64,000 nucleotides of DNA, taken from Chloroflexota bacterium (GTDB taxonomy: Bacteria > Chloroflexota > Limnocylindria > QHBO01). The translations under genes were made by a program, and so were the position numbers. The notes under the pieces were generated by a model. The model searched no databases. It was not told where the DNA came from and saw nothing but the letters and a program-made list of their open reading frames with translations. Of this stretch, positions 31,054 through 39,965 are shown one piece after another (position 1 is the first letter of the stretch; the number at the start of each line of letters is the position of its first letter). Where the stretch lies: assembly GCA_038040195.1 (NCBI GenBank), contig JBBPIR010000004.1, forward strand, positions 62,001 to 126,000, written 5' to 3'.

Positions 31054-31707
31054 GTGCCCGTGCCGGCCGTCGCCGCGGCCGTTTTCGGCGTCCTTGGGAT
31101 CGCCGCCGAACGACTCGCGAGCGTCTGGCCGGCGGTTGAAGCTCGCCGGCGACGTCCGAGCTGGCGGACGCTGGGCTTGGGCCTTGTTTCGGGGGGCGCG
31201 GCCTACGGATTGGTGACCGTCGCGCATCTTCCTCCATGGGCCGTCCTGGTCCACCTGGTGATGCTCGGCCTGATGGTCGGCCTGGTGGCGACCGACCTCG
31301 AACAACGCCGCCTGCCTCACCTGCTGCTTGACCCCCTGATCGTGGTCGCGGTCGGCTACGCATTCGTCAACCCGGCCCTCGAAACCCTGGCCGCCTTCGC
31401 CGGGGCGGCCGCCGCGGTGGTCTTCCTCGGGATCCTGACCCTGATCATTCGGGGCGGGATGGCGCTCGGGGACCTGTACCTGGCCGTGCCCATCGGTCTG
31501 ACCCTCGGCTGGCCGCTGGTGTGGAGCGGCCTGTTCACCGGGGCGCTGCTGGCCGCGGCGGTCAGCCTGTTTCTGGTCGTGACCGGTCGAGTCGGCCTGC
31601 GTTCGTACATCGCATTCGGTCCGTACCTCGTGGCCGGCTACGTCCTGACTCTGCTTCGCGAGGCCTCTTTGCTGGCCCCATCGGCCGCGGCCGCCCTGCC
31701 ATTCTGA
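31054..31707 (+). CDS. Prepilin-peptidase-like (A24) membrane protein without methylase domain
   Basis: A 217-residue membrane protein with about seven helices. The A24 aspartate pattern is present: VATDLEQRRLPHLLLDPLI corresponds to the first catalytic Asp loop (D-x-x-x-x-x-I/LP), and GGMALGDLYLAVPIG to the GxGD loop, here ALGD. The N-terminal methyltransferase domain with CxxC pairs is absent, so it is a short type like archaeal or Tad-type enzymes. GTG 31054 lies 2 bp after the pepA stop. No pilin or pilus-assembly genes occur in the window, so the substrate is unknown. Confidence 0.75.
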   Translation: MPVPAVAAAVFGVLGIAAERLASVWPAVEARRRRPSWRTLGLGLVSGGAAYGLVTVAHLPPWAVLVHLVMLGLMVGLVATDLEQRRLPHLLLDPLIVVAVGYAFVNPALETLAAFAGAAAAVVFLGILTLIIRGGMALGDLYLAVPIGLTLGWPLVWSGLFTGALLAAAVSLFLVVTGRVGLRSYIAFGPYLVAGYVLTLLREASLLAPSAAAALPF

Positions 31708-31744
31708 GCCGATCGGCCTATTCGACCGATCTCACAACGGCTGG

Positions 31745-31750
31745 TACCCT
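31745..31750 (+). promoter_or_regulatory. -10 box (TACCCT) of the PBP1A gene
   Basis: TACCCT ends 8 nt before ATG 31759. The stretch from box to ATG is nearly identical to that before the ABC ATPase at 43451. Confidence 0.55.
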
Positions 31751-31758
31751 GTCGCCCG

Positions 31759-34536
31759 ATGCATCCGGCTATGCAGCGGCGGCGTCGGCAGTTGCTGACC
31801 CGCCGAGGCGCTCGGCGTGGGTCTCAACACCGAGGGCTGCTCCTGGCTTTCCTCGTCGTATTCGGGCTCTTCGGAGTCCTGATCGGCGGCTCGGTGCTTG
31901 GCGCGGGGGCGGGCGCGCTGTTCGCCTACAACTACTTCGCGACCGGCCTGCCCGACCCGCACCTCCTGGATGAGGTGCCGCTGCCGCAGTCCAGCCTCGT
32001 GTACGACCGCACCGGCGCCGTCCTGCTGGCTCGTTTCGAATGTCAGAACCGCGAATCGGTGCGATTCGACGAGATCCCCGGCGTCATCGTGGACGCCACG
32101 GTGGCGAGCGAGGACCAGACGTTCTGGACCAACAACGGGGTGGACGTCCAGGCTGTCGCCCGCGCCGCGTACGCCAACCTGCAGGCCGGGTCGATCGTCC
32201 AGGGCGCATCGACCATCACCCAGCAGGTGATCAAGTACGCCGGTTCCATCGTGCTGGCCCAGGAGCAGGTGGGCGACGCCATCGCCCTGCCCAGCATCGC
32301 CCCCCTGGGCGACATCGCGGGCGGCGACGGCAATATCGAGGACGACGTCTGCCCGCCGCCGCAGCTGACCTTCCTCGAAGGCCGCGGGTTCGAGGACAAG
32401 ATCCGCGAGCAGATCATGTCCATGCAGGTCACCGCGGCGTACCCGGGCCGCGAGGGCAAGGAGCTCATCCTGGCGACCTACCTGAACCTGATCTTCTACG
32501 GGAATGGCTCGTACGGGATCAAGGCCGCGGCCGCCAACTACTTCGGGGTCACCGATCTGTCCCAGATGACGCTGGCCCAGGCCGCCTTCCTGTCGGCCCT
32601 CCCGCAGCGTCCCAGCGCACTGGACCCCTACCAGAACGGAGGCGGCCCCCCGGGCTCCCCCGAAGCGGCCGCGGATGCCATGCGGGAGCGCGACGGCGTG
32701 CTGTTCAACATGCTCGGCGAGGGCTACATCACCCTGGATGAGTACGAGACCGCCACAACCACCACCTGGGAGGAGATGAATCCCAGCCGGGTCGTCCACC
32801 CGCTGCTCGAGCCGCATTTCACGTTCCGCGTCCAGAGGGAGATGGTCAACATCCTGGCCTCGCTCGGCGTGCCTGACCCGGAGCAGGCGGTCCGCACCGG
32901 CGGATACCACGTCATCACCACCCTCGACTACCCGCTGCAGCAGGTCGCCCGGTCGGAGGTCGTGCGCTGGGTCGCGGCATTGGGCGACAAGAACGTCCAC
33001 AACGGGGCGCTGGTGGCGATCGACTCGGCCACCGGAGAAATCGTCGCCTACATCGGCAGCGTGGACTACTACAACCAGGAGGATCCGCTCGTCCAGGGCC
33101 AGTTCGACGTGGCCGGTCTGGCCCGTAGGCAGCCGGGATCGGCCTGGAAGCCCATCGTCTACACCTCCGCCTTCCAGGCTCGCCAGGCGACGGTGTCAAC
33201 CATGTTCGTGGACGCGCTGACCAACTTCGGGAACGAGCAATTCCCCTACCTGCCGACCAACGCCGACGTCCAGGAGCATGGCCCGCTCTTGGCCATGGAC
33301 GCCCTGCGCTACTCCCTGAACGTGCCCTCAGTCCAGATGCAGGGTCTGGTGGGTCCGGATATCACCGCGCACTTCGCCGAGTCCCTGGGCATCGCCAGCT
33401 ACGACTACATCATGGCCCAGGATCCAGGCCTTTCCCTGGGCCTGGGGACCGTGCCCGTCAACCTCACCACCTTCACCCAGGGATACAGCGTCTTCGCCCA
33501 GCAGGGTCGTCTTCACCCGGCCACGGCCGTCATCGAGATTCGTGACCGCGATGGCCAGGTGGTCTACACCCGTGCGGCCAACGGGCCGGCCGAGACCACC
33601 CCGTTGTCCCCGGCCGAGGCCTACCTGACCCACTGGATCATCGAGGGCAACACGAACCCGGCCACCAACCTGCTGTGGGGTCCTCGCGCCCGCATCACCG
33701 ATCCCAGCGGCGTGCGGCGACACGCCGGGTTCAAGACCGGAACCACGGACGACTTCAAGGACGTGTCCGGCCTCGGCTACATCCCCGGCAGCCTGACGGT
33801 CGGGGTCTGGATGGGCAACGCCGGCGGGGAGCCCATGTCCAACGCGCTCGGGCAGGGACTGTTCTCGGCGGACGGCCCGCTGTACCTGTGGCACGACTTC
33901 ATGGAACTGGCCGTCAATCAGCCATGGGACTGGAACGGGCACCAGCCGGTCCCCAACCTCGACTTCGCCCAGCCCGCAGGCGTGCAGATGTCCGCGGTGT
34001 GCCGGTTCAGTGGCATGAGCCCGGGCGGGGGCTGCGGCCAGACGATCCAGATCCCGTTCCTGGAAGGCACGCTGCCGCCGGTCGACAACGTCCACCACAC
34101 GGACCAGTGGCATCCCAACGGGTGCTTCGACATCGTCCAGTACGTCCAGCAGGCCGGACGGCCGCCCCGATGGGTGGCGGCGGCAGCGGCCTGGGCAGAC
34201 AAGTTGAACAATGGGCGGCAGGCCAGGAGTGGGAGCCAATACAACATTGCCCCGCTGCACGGCACCGGCGGATTTGGCGGCCCCATCTGCGGCGAGCTGA
34301 TGGCGACGCCGACGCCGAGCCCGTCGCCGCCCGGCTGCCGCGGCAACCAGAGCTGCCCGCCAGCGCCGAGCTGCCCGCCGCAACCGTTGCCGTGCGTCAC
34401 CCCGGCGGCAGCGGTCGACTCGCCTCTCGCATCCGGAGGGCCGGTCTCGGCCGGGTTCCTGGTGCCGATCTTCGCGCTCCCACTCATCCTGGGCGCCGTG
34501 CCCTACCTGGTGCGCCTGGTCAGGCGCCGCCGCTGA
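31759..34536 (+). CDS. Class A penicillin-binding protein (transglycosylase/transpeptidase)
   Basis: A 925-residue bifunctional peptidoglycan synthase. A signal-anchor helix (about 28-58) is followed by the GT51 glycosyltransferase domain, with catalytic Glu118 in EDQTFW and QGASTITQQVIKY. An insertion of about 40 residues with a Pro-Cys-rich segment (DVCPPPQLTFLEG) interrupts this domain. The transpeptidase domain has Ser461-x-x-Lys464 (GSAWKP), Ser519-x-Asn521 (YSLN) and Lys659-Thr-Gly (KTGTT). The C-terminal extension is Cys/Pro-rich (CPPAPSCPPQP) and ends in a second membrane helix with LVRLVRRRR, so both ends are membrane-anchored, which is unusual. It builds the periplasmic or extracellular wall. 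Confidence 0.95.
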   Translation: MHPAMQRRRRQLLTRRGARRGSQHRGLLLAFLVVFGLFGVLIGGSVLGAGAGALFAYNYFATGLPDPHLLDEVPLPQSSLVYDRTGAVLLARFECQNRESVRFDEIPGVIVDATVASEDQTFWTNNGVDVQAVARAAYANLQAGSIVQGASTITQQVIKYAGSIVLAQEQVGDAIALPSIAPLGDIAGGDGNIEDDVCPPPQLTFLEGRGFEDKIREQIMSMQVTAAYPGREGKELILATYLNLIFYGNGSYGIKAAAANYFGVTDLSQMTLAQAAFLSALPQRPSALDPYQNGGGPPGSPEAAADAMRERDGVLFNMLGEGYITLDEYETATTTTWEEMNPSRVVHPLLEPHFTFRVQREMVNILASLGVPDPEQAVRTGGYHVITTLDYPLQQVARSEVVRWVAALGDKNVHNGALVAIDSATGEIVAYIGSVDYYNQEDPLVQGQFDVAGLARRQPGSAWKPIVYTSAFQARQATVSTMFVDALTNFGNEQFPYLPTNADVQEHGPLLAMDALRYSLNVPSVQMQGLVGPDITAHFAESLGIASYDYIMAQDPGLSLGLGTVPVNLTTFTQGYSVFAQQGRLHPATAVIEIRDRDGQVVYTRAANGPAETTPLSPAEAYLTHWIIEGNTNPATNLLWGPRARITDPSGVRRHAGFKTGTTDDFKDVSGLGYIPGSLTVGVWMGNAGGEPMSNALGQGLFSADGPLYLWHDFMELAVNQPWDWNGHQPVPNLDFAQPAGVQMSAVCRFSGMSPGGGCGQTIQIPFLEGTLPPVDNVHHTDQWHPNGCFDIVQYVQQAGRPPRWVAAAAAWADKLNNGRQARSGSQYNIAPLHGTGGFGGPICGELMATPTPSPSPPGCRGNQSCPPAPSCPPQPLPCVTPAAAVDSPLASGGPVSAGFLVPIFALPLILGAVPYLVRLVRRRR

Positions 34537-34551
34537 TCGACGCCGCACGGC

Positions 34552-35808
34552 GTGGCTCGATCCGTCCTGACCCTGATCCTGGCTGGCGGTGAAGGGGAGC
34601 GCCTCTCGATCCTGTCGCAGGTCCGAGCCAAGCCCGGCGTCCCGTTCGGGGGGAAGTATCGGATCATCGACTTCACCCTTTCGAACGTGGTGAACTCGGG
34701 CCTGACCGATGTCGGGATCCTGACCCAGTACGCGCCCCGCTCGCTCATCGACCACATCGGGGTGGGGCGGCCGTGGGACCTCGACCGCAGCCACGGCGGG
34801 GTGACCCTCCTCCAGCCATTCCTTGGCCGCGGTCGAAACCGCGACTGGTATCGCGGCACCGCCGACGCCGTGCTCCAGAACCTGGACTTCATCGCGGACC
34901 GAGACCCGGAGCTGGTGCTGGTCCTGGCCGGAGACCACGTCTACAAGATGGACTACCGGCCGTTCGTGGCGCTCCACCGCGCCCGCGACGCCGACCTGAC
35001 GGTGGCGGTCCGAACCGTGCCCATGGCAGAGGCGAATCGGTTCGGCATTCTCGAGCTTGGAGATGCCGGGCGAGTCACCCGCTTCGTGGAAAAGCCGGCC
35101 CGGCCCACGTCCAACCTGGTCAGCATGGGTGTGTACGCATTCAGCTGGCCACTCCTGCGCGAAGTGCTGTCGGCCGAGCGGCTGGACTTCGGCCGCGACG
35201 TCCTGCCCGCCATGGTCGCGTCGGGCCGAGTCGTGCACGGCTACGAGTACCGCGGCTACTGGCAGGACATCGGCACCGTTGACGCGTACTGGCAGGCGAG
35301 CATGGATCTGCTGGCTGACAATCCCCCGATCGACCTGTACGAGACCGGCTGGCTGATCTACACCAAGAGCGAGGAACGGGCACCGGCCCGCATCGGCTCC
35401 CAGGCCTCGGTGTCGCGCAGCATGATCAGCCACGGCTGCGTGGTGGAAGGCACGGTCGACCACAGCATCCTGTCGCCGGGCGTGCGCGTGGGCCTCGGCG
35501 CGGTGGTCCGCGACTCGATCGTAATGTTCGACTCCGAGATCGGCGAGGGAGCCGTCATCGACCGTGCCATCCTCGACAAGGAATGCGTGGTCGGGGCGTA
35601 TGCGCGAGTTGGGGAAGGACAGGTGCTTCGACCCAATCGAAGCGAGCCGGAGCGCCTGTTCAGCGGCCTGACCCTGGTCGGCAAGAAGGCTCGCGTGCCG
35701 GCCCGGACCCGGATCGGCCGCAACTGCCGGATCGATCCGTACGTCATCGAGTCTGACTTCCCGCGGCGCCGGGTGGCGTCCGGGGACACGGTGGTGCACG
35801 CTGGCTGA
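34552..35808 (+). CDS. glgC: Glucose-1-phosphate adenylyltransferase (ADP-glucose pyrophosphorylase)
   Basis: A 418-residue GlgC-family enzyme that makes ADP-glucose for glycogen or trehalose pathways. LILAGGEGERL is the nucleotide-binding loop, KPGVPFGGKYRIIDFTLSN is the family signature, and VLAGDHVYKMDY and FVEKP contribute to the metal and sugar site. The C-terminal third forms a left-handed beta helix (hexapeptide-type repeats, VSRSMISHGCVVEGTVDHSILSPGV). The start is GTG 34552, 15 bp after the PBP1A stop. No glycogen synthase or branching enzyme is next to it; the GH13 enzyme at 50 kb may or may not be related. Confidence 0.93.
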   Translation: MARSVLTLILAGGEGERLSILSQVRAKPGVPFGGKYRIIDFTLSNVVNSGLTDVGILTQYAPRSLIDHIGVGRPWDLDRSHGGVTLLQPFLGRGRNRDWYRGTADAVLQNLDFIADRDPELVLVLAGDHVYKMDYRPFVALHRARDADLTVAVRTVPMAEANRFGILELGDAGRVTRFVEKPARPTSNLVSMGVYAFSWPLLREVLSAERLDFGRDVLPAMVASGRVVHGYEYRGYWQDIGTVDAYWQASMDLLADNPPIDLYETGWLIYTKSEERAPARIGSQASVSRSMISHGCVVEGTVDHSILSPGVRVGLGAVVRDSIVMFDSEIGEGAVIDRAILDKECVVGAYARVGEGQVLRPNRSEPERLFSGLTLVGKKARVPARTRIGRNCRIDPYVIESDFPRRRVASGDTVVHAG

Positions 35809-35842
35809 CACGCCCGGGCCCGAGGCGAGCACCGCGGAGCCT

Positions 35843-36367
35843 GTGCCGCCCATCGATGCCTGGCTGGAGGAGCTCGGGCTGGCGGTGGTCGGCCGCGGCG
35901 CCGCGCCACTCGGGCTCGCCTTGAGCCGTGACGTCATCCTCGACGGGGAGCGGCGATTCGACCTGCGGGTCACGATCGCGTGGGCCGCCGGCATGGGGCT
36001 GCACCTGTGGGCCTACTACGGGCCCGACGCCATGGAGCTCCCACGCCGGACGCTGCTCCGCCTTTTGGGCGCCAACGCCGAGTACCCGTTCGTGAAGTTC
36101 GCCGTGACCGAGGAGGATCGCCCGATGCTCATCGCCGAGCTGCCACCCGGCGCGGTGGACCGTGATGAGCTGGGCCGTGCGCTGGCGCGCATGACAGTAG
36201 TCGCCGATCGGCTGCTCGAGGAGACCGCGCCGGCGATCGCGGACCGGGGCCGGCTCCCGGACTGGGGCGGACGCACCGGTCGCAACGCTGAGCTGCTGGA
36301 ACGATTCCGGGCCGAGGTCGAGTCCGCGATGCCGGACTGGCAGCCACCTCCGGCCCCGTCCCGATGA
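35843..36367 (+). CDS. YbjN-like (putative sensory transduction regulator fold) protein
   Basis: A 174-residue acidic protein. The central region (WAAGMGLHLWAYYGPDAMELPRRTLLRLLGANAEYPFVKFAVTEED, then LIAELPPGAVDRDELGRALARMTVVADRL) has the strand-helix pattern of YbjN/T3SS-chaperone-like domains, where members are often encoded near metabolic or envelope genes. The match is by pattern only. GTG 35843 is the first standard in-frame start; a CTG further upstream would lengthen it. Its stop overlaps the ATG of the next gene (ATGA), so it is co-translated with a secreted pseudo-peptidase. Confidence 0.6.
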   Translation: MPPIDAWLEELGLAVVGRGAAPLGLALSRDVILDGERRFDLRVTIAWAAGMGLHLWAYYGPDAMELPRRTLLRLLGANAEYPFVKFAVTEEDRPMLIAELPPGAVDRDELGRALARMTVVADRLLEETAPAIADRGRLPDWGGRTGRNAELLERFRAEVESAMPDWQPPPAPSR

Positions 36368-38331
36368 GGCCTCGCGCGTCCCGTCGGCTGACGGTCGCCG
36401 GCATGGTGGCCGCGGTGGTGGCCGCCGGCATGGCCGGCATTTCGCTCCCCGTTGGGCCGGCGGCGGCCGCCGAGTATGAGATGGCGACCCAGGCCACCTA
36501 CACCGTCGAACCAGAGTCTGAAAAGATCGTGGTGATCGTGAAGGTCGCCTTCACCAACACCTACGCCGCGCCGTCGGGCCAGGTCAGTGTCTTCAGCGAG
36601 ATCCGGCTGGCGATCCACGACCACGCGGCGTCTGTCACGGCCGGCGACGGGAGCGGGGCGCTGAACGTCTCCACCGCGGTCAGCGAGGGCGTGAACGTGG
36701 CCACCATCGTGCTGCGGGCTCCGGTCGAGTACGCGAAGACGGCGACCGTGGAGTTGGCCTACGAGCTTCGCGATGGCAACGACCCCGCGATCCGGGTAGG
36801 GGATCACCTGGTGAGCTTCGCGGCATGGGGATTCGGGACACAAAGTGCGGTCAGTGTTGACCTGCCTGCCGATTTCGAGGTTCGCGTCGACGGCGATCCC
36901 ATGCAAGCCCACGACGAGGCGGACCGGGCAGTACTCGAAAGCGGGCCGATCGACGATCCGACCCGGTGGCTGGCCCACATCGGAGCGACCCGCGACCCGG
37001 TGTACGAGACCCTGCAACAGGCGGTGGCCCTGACCGGCGGCACGGCTGACCTACAGGTCCGCCACTGGGCTGACGACCCCGAATGGGGCGCTGCGACCGT
37101 GGCCCTGCTGGTCGAGGCGCTTCCGCGGCTGGAGGCCGTTTTCGGGCTTCCGTACCCGGGCCAGGGTCCGCTGGTGGTGACCGAGTCGGTGACCGGCGTC
37201 GGGCTGGACTCGGAGCTGGTCGACGGCGAGGTGGCGGTCGGGTTCACGGAGCCGCCCTTCACCCTGCTCCACCAGGTGGCCCACGTGTGGGCCAACGATG
37301 CGCTGGCCAGCGACCGATGGATCCTGGAGGGGCTGGCGTCGTGGGCGGCCGGACGGGTTTCAACCGAGCTCGAGCTCGAGCTGCCCTACGACCCGGTCGC
37401 GGTGGCCGCCGACCTCCAGGACGAGGCGTTCCCACTGGCCGAGTGGAGTGCCGAAGATCGCTCGGCCGAGGGCGACGGGTGGGGGTATGCGAGGGCCTGG
37501 TCACTGACCGATGCCGCGGCGCAGATGGCCGGCGAGGACGACTTCCGATTGGCGCTGCGCCGGATGGCCTCCGGGCTGGATGGTTACGATCCGGTGACCG
37601 CCGAAGCAGCGGGTTCGCCAGCCGCGCCTGGCGCGGGGGCGGTGGACTCTCGCGGCTACCTCGACCACCTCGATGCGGTCACCGACGAGCCCGTGGTCGC
37701 CGCGCTGGCCCCAGCCGTCCTGGGCGCGGGTGCCGAGGCCGAGTTGAGCGCCCGCGAGGCGGCGCGCACCGCCTTCGACGCCCTGTTGGAAGCCGCAGCG
37801 GACTGGGGGGACCCCGATCCGGTGCGAGAAGCGATGGTCGAATGGCGCTTCGCCGACGCGCAGGCCGAGATCGCGGCGGCCGGGGAGTGGCTCGTCGAGC
37901 GCAACCGGCTACTGGCCGAGATCGAGGACGCGGACCTGGCCGCCCCGGACCGGCTCGCCGCCGCGTATCGGACGCATGGGGGCGGGACCCTGGCCTGGGC
38001 CGAGATCGATGCCGAGCGGGCAATCGTGACCGCGCATGCACAGGCAGCATCGCGGATCGCCGAGGGCCTGGACCCCTTCGCGCGCGCCGGCATGCTGATC
38101 GGCCCCGGCCCCGAGGAACGCCTGGCCGCCGCCGCCACCGCGTTCGCCGCCGGCGACCTCCGGGCGGCGGCGGATCGGCTGGCCAGCCTGAACCAGGACC
38201 TCAACACCGCCACTGCCGCCGGCCTGGTCCGGATCCTGGGCCTGATCGTCGCCGCCGGTTCGGCGGCGGTCGTGCTGTCGGTCGCCATCCGTCGACGCCG
38301 GGTAGCCACCGACTACACTCCCGACCCATGA
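36364..38331 (+). CDS. Secreted peptidase-MA-like protein with altered active site
   Basis: A 655-residue exported protein: signal peptide (about 1-37, ending AAAAEYEM), a beta-rich N-terminal domain, a gluzincin-like domain, a helical Ala-rich region and a C-terminal membrane helix (LIVAAGSAAVVLSVAI) followed by RRRR. The zinc motif is HQVAH (His303, Gln304, His307), with WILEGLASW supplying Glu322 as third ligand. The catalytic Glu of HEXXH is Gln, so zinc may bind but peptide hydrolysis is not expected. It starts inside the stop of the YbjN-like gene and overlaps the nicotinate phosphoribosyltransferase gene by 4 nt. A binding or scaffolding role at the cell surface is inferred. Confidence 0.75.
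   Translation: MRPRASRRLTVAGMVAAVVAAGMAGISLPVGPAAAAEYEMATQATYTVEPESEKIVVIVKVAFTNTYAAPSGQVSVFSEIRLAIHDHAASVTAGDGSGALNVSTAVSEGVNVATIVLRAPVEYAKTATVELAYELRDGNDPAIRVGDHLVSFAAWGFGTQSAVSVDLPADFEVRVDGDPMQAHDEADRAVLESGPIDDPTRWLAHIGATRDPVYETLQQAVALTGGTADLQVRHWADDPEWGAATVALLVEALPRLEAVFGLPYPGQGPLVVTESVTGVGLDSELVDGEVAVGFTEPPFTLLHQVAHVWANDALASDRWILEGLASWAAGRVSTELELELPYDPVAVAADLQDEAFPLAEWSAEDRSAEGDGWGYARAWSLTDAAAQMAGEDDFRLALRRMASGLDGYDPVTAEAAGSPAAPGAGAVDSRGYLDHLDAVTDEPVVAALAPAVLGAGAEAELSAREAARTAFDALLEAAADWGDPDPVREAMVEWRFADAQAEIAAAGEWLVERNRLLAEIEDADLAAPDRLAAAYRTHGGGTLAWAEIDAERAIVTAHAQAASRIAEGLDPFARAGMLIGPGPEERLAAAATAFAAGDLRAAADRLASLNQDLNTATAAGLVRILGLIVAAGSAAVVLSVAIRRRRVATDYTPDP
38314..38319 (+). promoter_or_regulatory. 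Internal -10 box (TACACT) before the nicotinate phosphoribosyltransferase gene
   Basis: TACACT lies within the last codons of the preceding gene and ends 8 nt before ATG 38328, so this gene can be expressed independently. Confidence 0.4.
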
Positions 38332-39362
38332 CCGGCGAGGACGTGGTCCAGCGGTTCGAGGCGGCGGATGACGTGTTGACTGGACAGACCGCCGACGTCT
38401 ATTTCGAGCGCGCCCGCGCCATCCTCCGCGCCGAGCATCTCGACCCGGTGGTGGTAATGGAGGTCTTCGCGCGGGACGGGGGGATCCTGTGTGGCGCCGC
38501 CGAGGTCCATGCTTTTCTCCGTCGCGTGCTGGGCCCCGGCAACGGCCACGACCCGGCTCCGGTGCTCGAGTCCCTGTCGGACGGCGACCGGTTCGAGCCC
38601 AAGGAGGTCGTCATGCGGATCGAGGCCCGCTACTCGGCCTACGGCCTGTATGAGACGGCGGTGCTGGGCACCCTGGCCCAATCCTCCGGCTGGGCCACCG
38701 CGGCCCGGGTGGTCGTGGAGGCGGCGGCCCCGATCCCGGTCGTCGGATTCGGGGCGCGCCACGTCCATCCCAGCGTGGCCGACCAGATGGACTACGCCAG
38801 CGTGGTCGGCGGCTGCATCGGTGCTTCCACGCCGGCTGGCGCGCGACTGGCGGGCCTGTCACCGACCGGCACCATGCCCCACGCCCTGGTCCTCATCTTC
38901 GGAGACACGGTTCGGGCCGCGGAAGCCTTCGACCGCCACATCGATCCGGAGGTCCCGCGCATTGTCCTGGTCGACACCTTCAAGGACGAAGCCGAGGAGT
39001 CGCTCCGCGTGGCCGAGGCCCTTGGGGAGCGGCTGTGGGGCGTCCGGCTCGACACGCCCTCCGAGCGCGGCCGCGTCACGCCGGACCTCGTCAAGGAGGT
39101 CCGGGCCCGCCTCGACCTGGCCGGCCACCAGCACGTCAAGATCGTGGTGTCGGGCGGGTTGGACGCCGAGCGCATCGGTCAGTTCAAGGCAGCCGAGGCG
39201 CCGGTCGACTCCTTCGCGGTGGGCTCCGCCATCGCTGACGCCAGCCCCATCGACTTCACCGGCGACCTCAAGGAGATCGACGGCCGGCCGATTGCCAAGC
39301 GCGGGCGGATCCCGGGCCGGACGGCCAACCCCCGCCTGCAGCGCCTCGACCTGGCCGGTTAG
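38328..39362 (+). CDS. pncB: Nicotinate phosphoribosyltransferase
   Basis: A 344-residue QPRTase-fold enzyme converting nicotinate and PRPP to nicotinate mononucleotide for NAD salvage. The N-terminal part carries TGQTADVYFERARAIL, and the barrel carries VGFGARHVHP, a GCIGASTPAGARLAGLSPTGTMPHAL segment, LVDTFKDEAEESLRVAE, GVRLDTPSERG and VSGGLDAERIGQF, the phosphate-binding region. It is the short type found in archaea and some bacteria rather than the 400-plus-residue PncB. ATG 38328 is used; the long upstream open frame is a shadow of the preceding gene. It converges on a Nudix hydrolase, a pairing that fits NAD and ADP-ribose turnover. Confidence 0.9.
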   Translation: MTGEDVVQRFEAADDVLTGQTADVYFERARAILRAEHLDPVVVMEVFARDGGILCGAAEVHAFLRRVLGPGNGHDPAPVLESLSDGDRFEPKEVVMRIEARYSAYGLYETAVLGTLAQSSGWATAARVVVEAAAPIPVVGFGARHVHPSVADQMDYASVVGGCIGASTPAGARLAGLSPTGTMPHALVLIFGDTVRAAEAFDRHIDPEVPRIVLVDTFKDEAEESLRVAEALGERLWGVRLDTPSERGRVTPDLVKEVRARLDLAGHQHVKIVVSGGLDAERIGQFKAAEAPVDSFAVGSAIADASPIDFTGDLKEIDGRPIAKRGRIPGRTANPRLQRLDLAG

Positions 39363-39889
39363 CCCCGCCCCTGCCGCCGCGCCAGCCAGTAGATCCCGAC
39401 CAGCGACTTCGCATCGTTAATCGTCCCGTCGGCGACGGCGGCCAGCGCCTGATCAAGGGTCAGCCACACGAGCTCGAGCGATTCGTCCTCCGGGCCGGCG
39501 ACGCTGACCGGGTGCAGGTCGGTGGCCAGCCACAGGGTCAGGAACTCGGTGCAGAAGCCGGGGGCGGTCCAGAACCCGGGCCCCGGCTCCCAGGTCGCCG
39601 CCGCCAGGCCGCATTCCTCGGCCAGCTCCCGCTCGGCGGTGCGCCGCGGAGCTTCGTCCGGGTCCCGCGTGCCGGCGGGGAGCTCGAGGGTCAGGCCTCC
39701 CGCCGCCTGGCGCCATTGTCGGACCGCCGCCAACCGCTCACCGTCCCAGGCCAGGATGGCCACCGCCCCTGGATGCTCGATGATCTCGCGCTGCGCGGGC
39801 CGGCCATCGGCCATGGCCACGTCGTCGACCCGCACCTTCAGCAGCCGGCCCTCGAACACCCGCCGCGTGCGCAGGGTCCGCTCCTCCAT
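39359..39889 (-). CDS. Nudix hydrolase, ADP-ribose pyrophosphatase type
   Basis: A 176-residue hydrolase with a complete Nudix box: Gly of GTRDPDE through RRTAERELAEECGL fits G-x5-E-x7-REx2EExG. Flanking features (EIIEHPGAVAILAWDGERLAAVRQWRQAAGG before the box, FCTEFLTLWLATDL and DESLELVWLTLDQAL after it) fit NudF-type enzymes that cleave ADP-ribose to AMP and ribose 5-phosphate. ATG 39889 is 6 nt from a weak CAAGAT -10 box. Its stop overlaps the NAD-salvage gene by 4 bp. The substrate is inferred from subfamily pattern and context. Confidence 0.9.
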   Translation of the reverse strand: MEERTLRTRRVFEGRLLKVRVDDVAMADGRPAQREIIEHPGAVAILAWDGERLAAVRQWRQAAGGLTLELPAGTRDPDEAPRRTAERELAEECGLAAATWEPGPGFWTAPGFCTEFLTLWLATDLHPVSVAGPEDESLELVWLTLDQALAAVADGTINDAKSLVGIYWLARRQGRG

Positions 39890-39952
39890 GGGCCGATCTT
39901 GCCACGCCGGCCCGACGAAATGGCCGCTTCCGGACCACCGGCCGCGCCCTGC

Positions 39953-39958
39953 TAGCAT
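39953..39958 (+). promoter_or_regulatory. -10 box (TAGCAT) of an ABC exporter operon
   Basis: TAGCAT ends 7 nt before GTG 39966, and no Shine-Dalgarno sequence is visible. Confidence 0.5.
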
Positions 39959-39965
39959 CGGTCCG

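Noticed and set aside
33328-35994. Long minus-strand open frame opposite PBP1A and glgC
   Set aside because: It is a shadow of GC-rich coding sequence on the other strand with no recognisable domain.
37083-38327. N-terminal extension of nicotinate phosphoribosyltransferase
   Set aside because: The upstream open frame overlaps the pseudo-peptidase gene in another phase and is Arg/Gly-rich noise. A -10 box and ATG at 38328 define the start.
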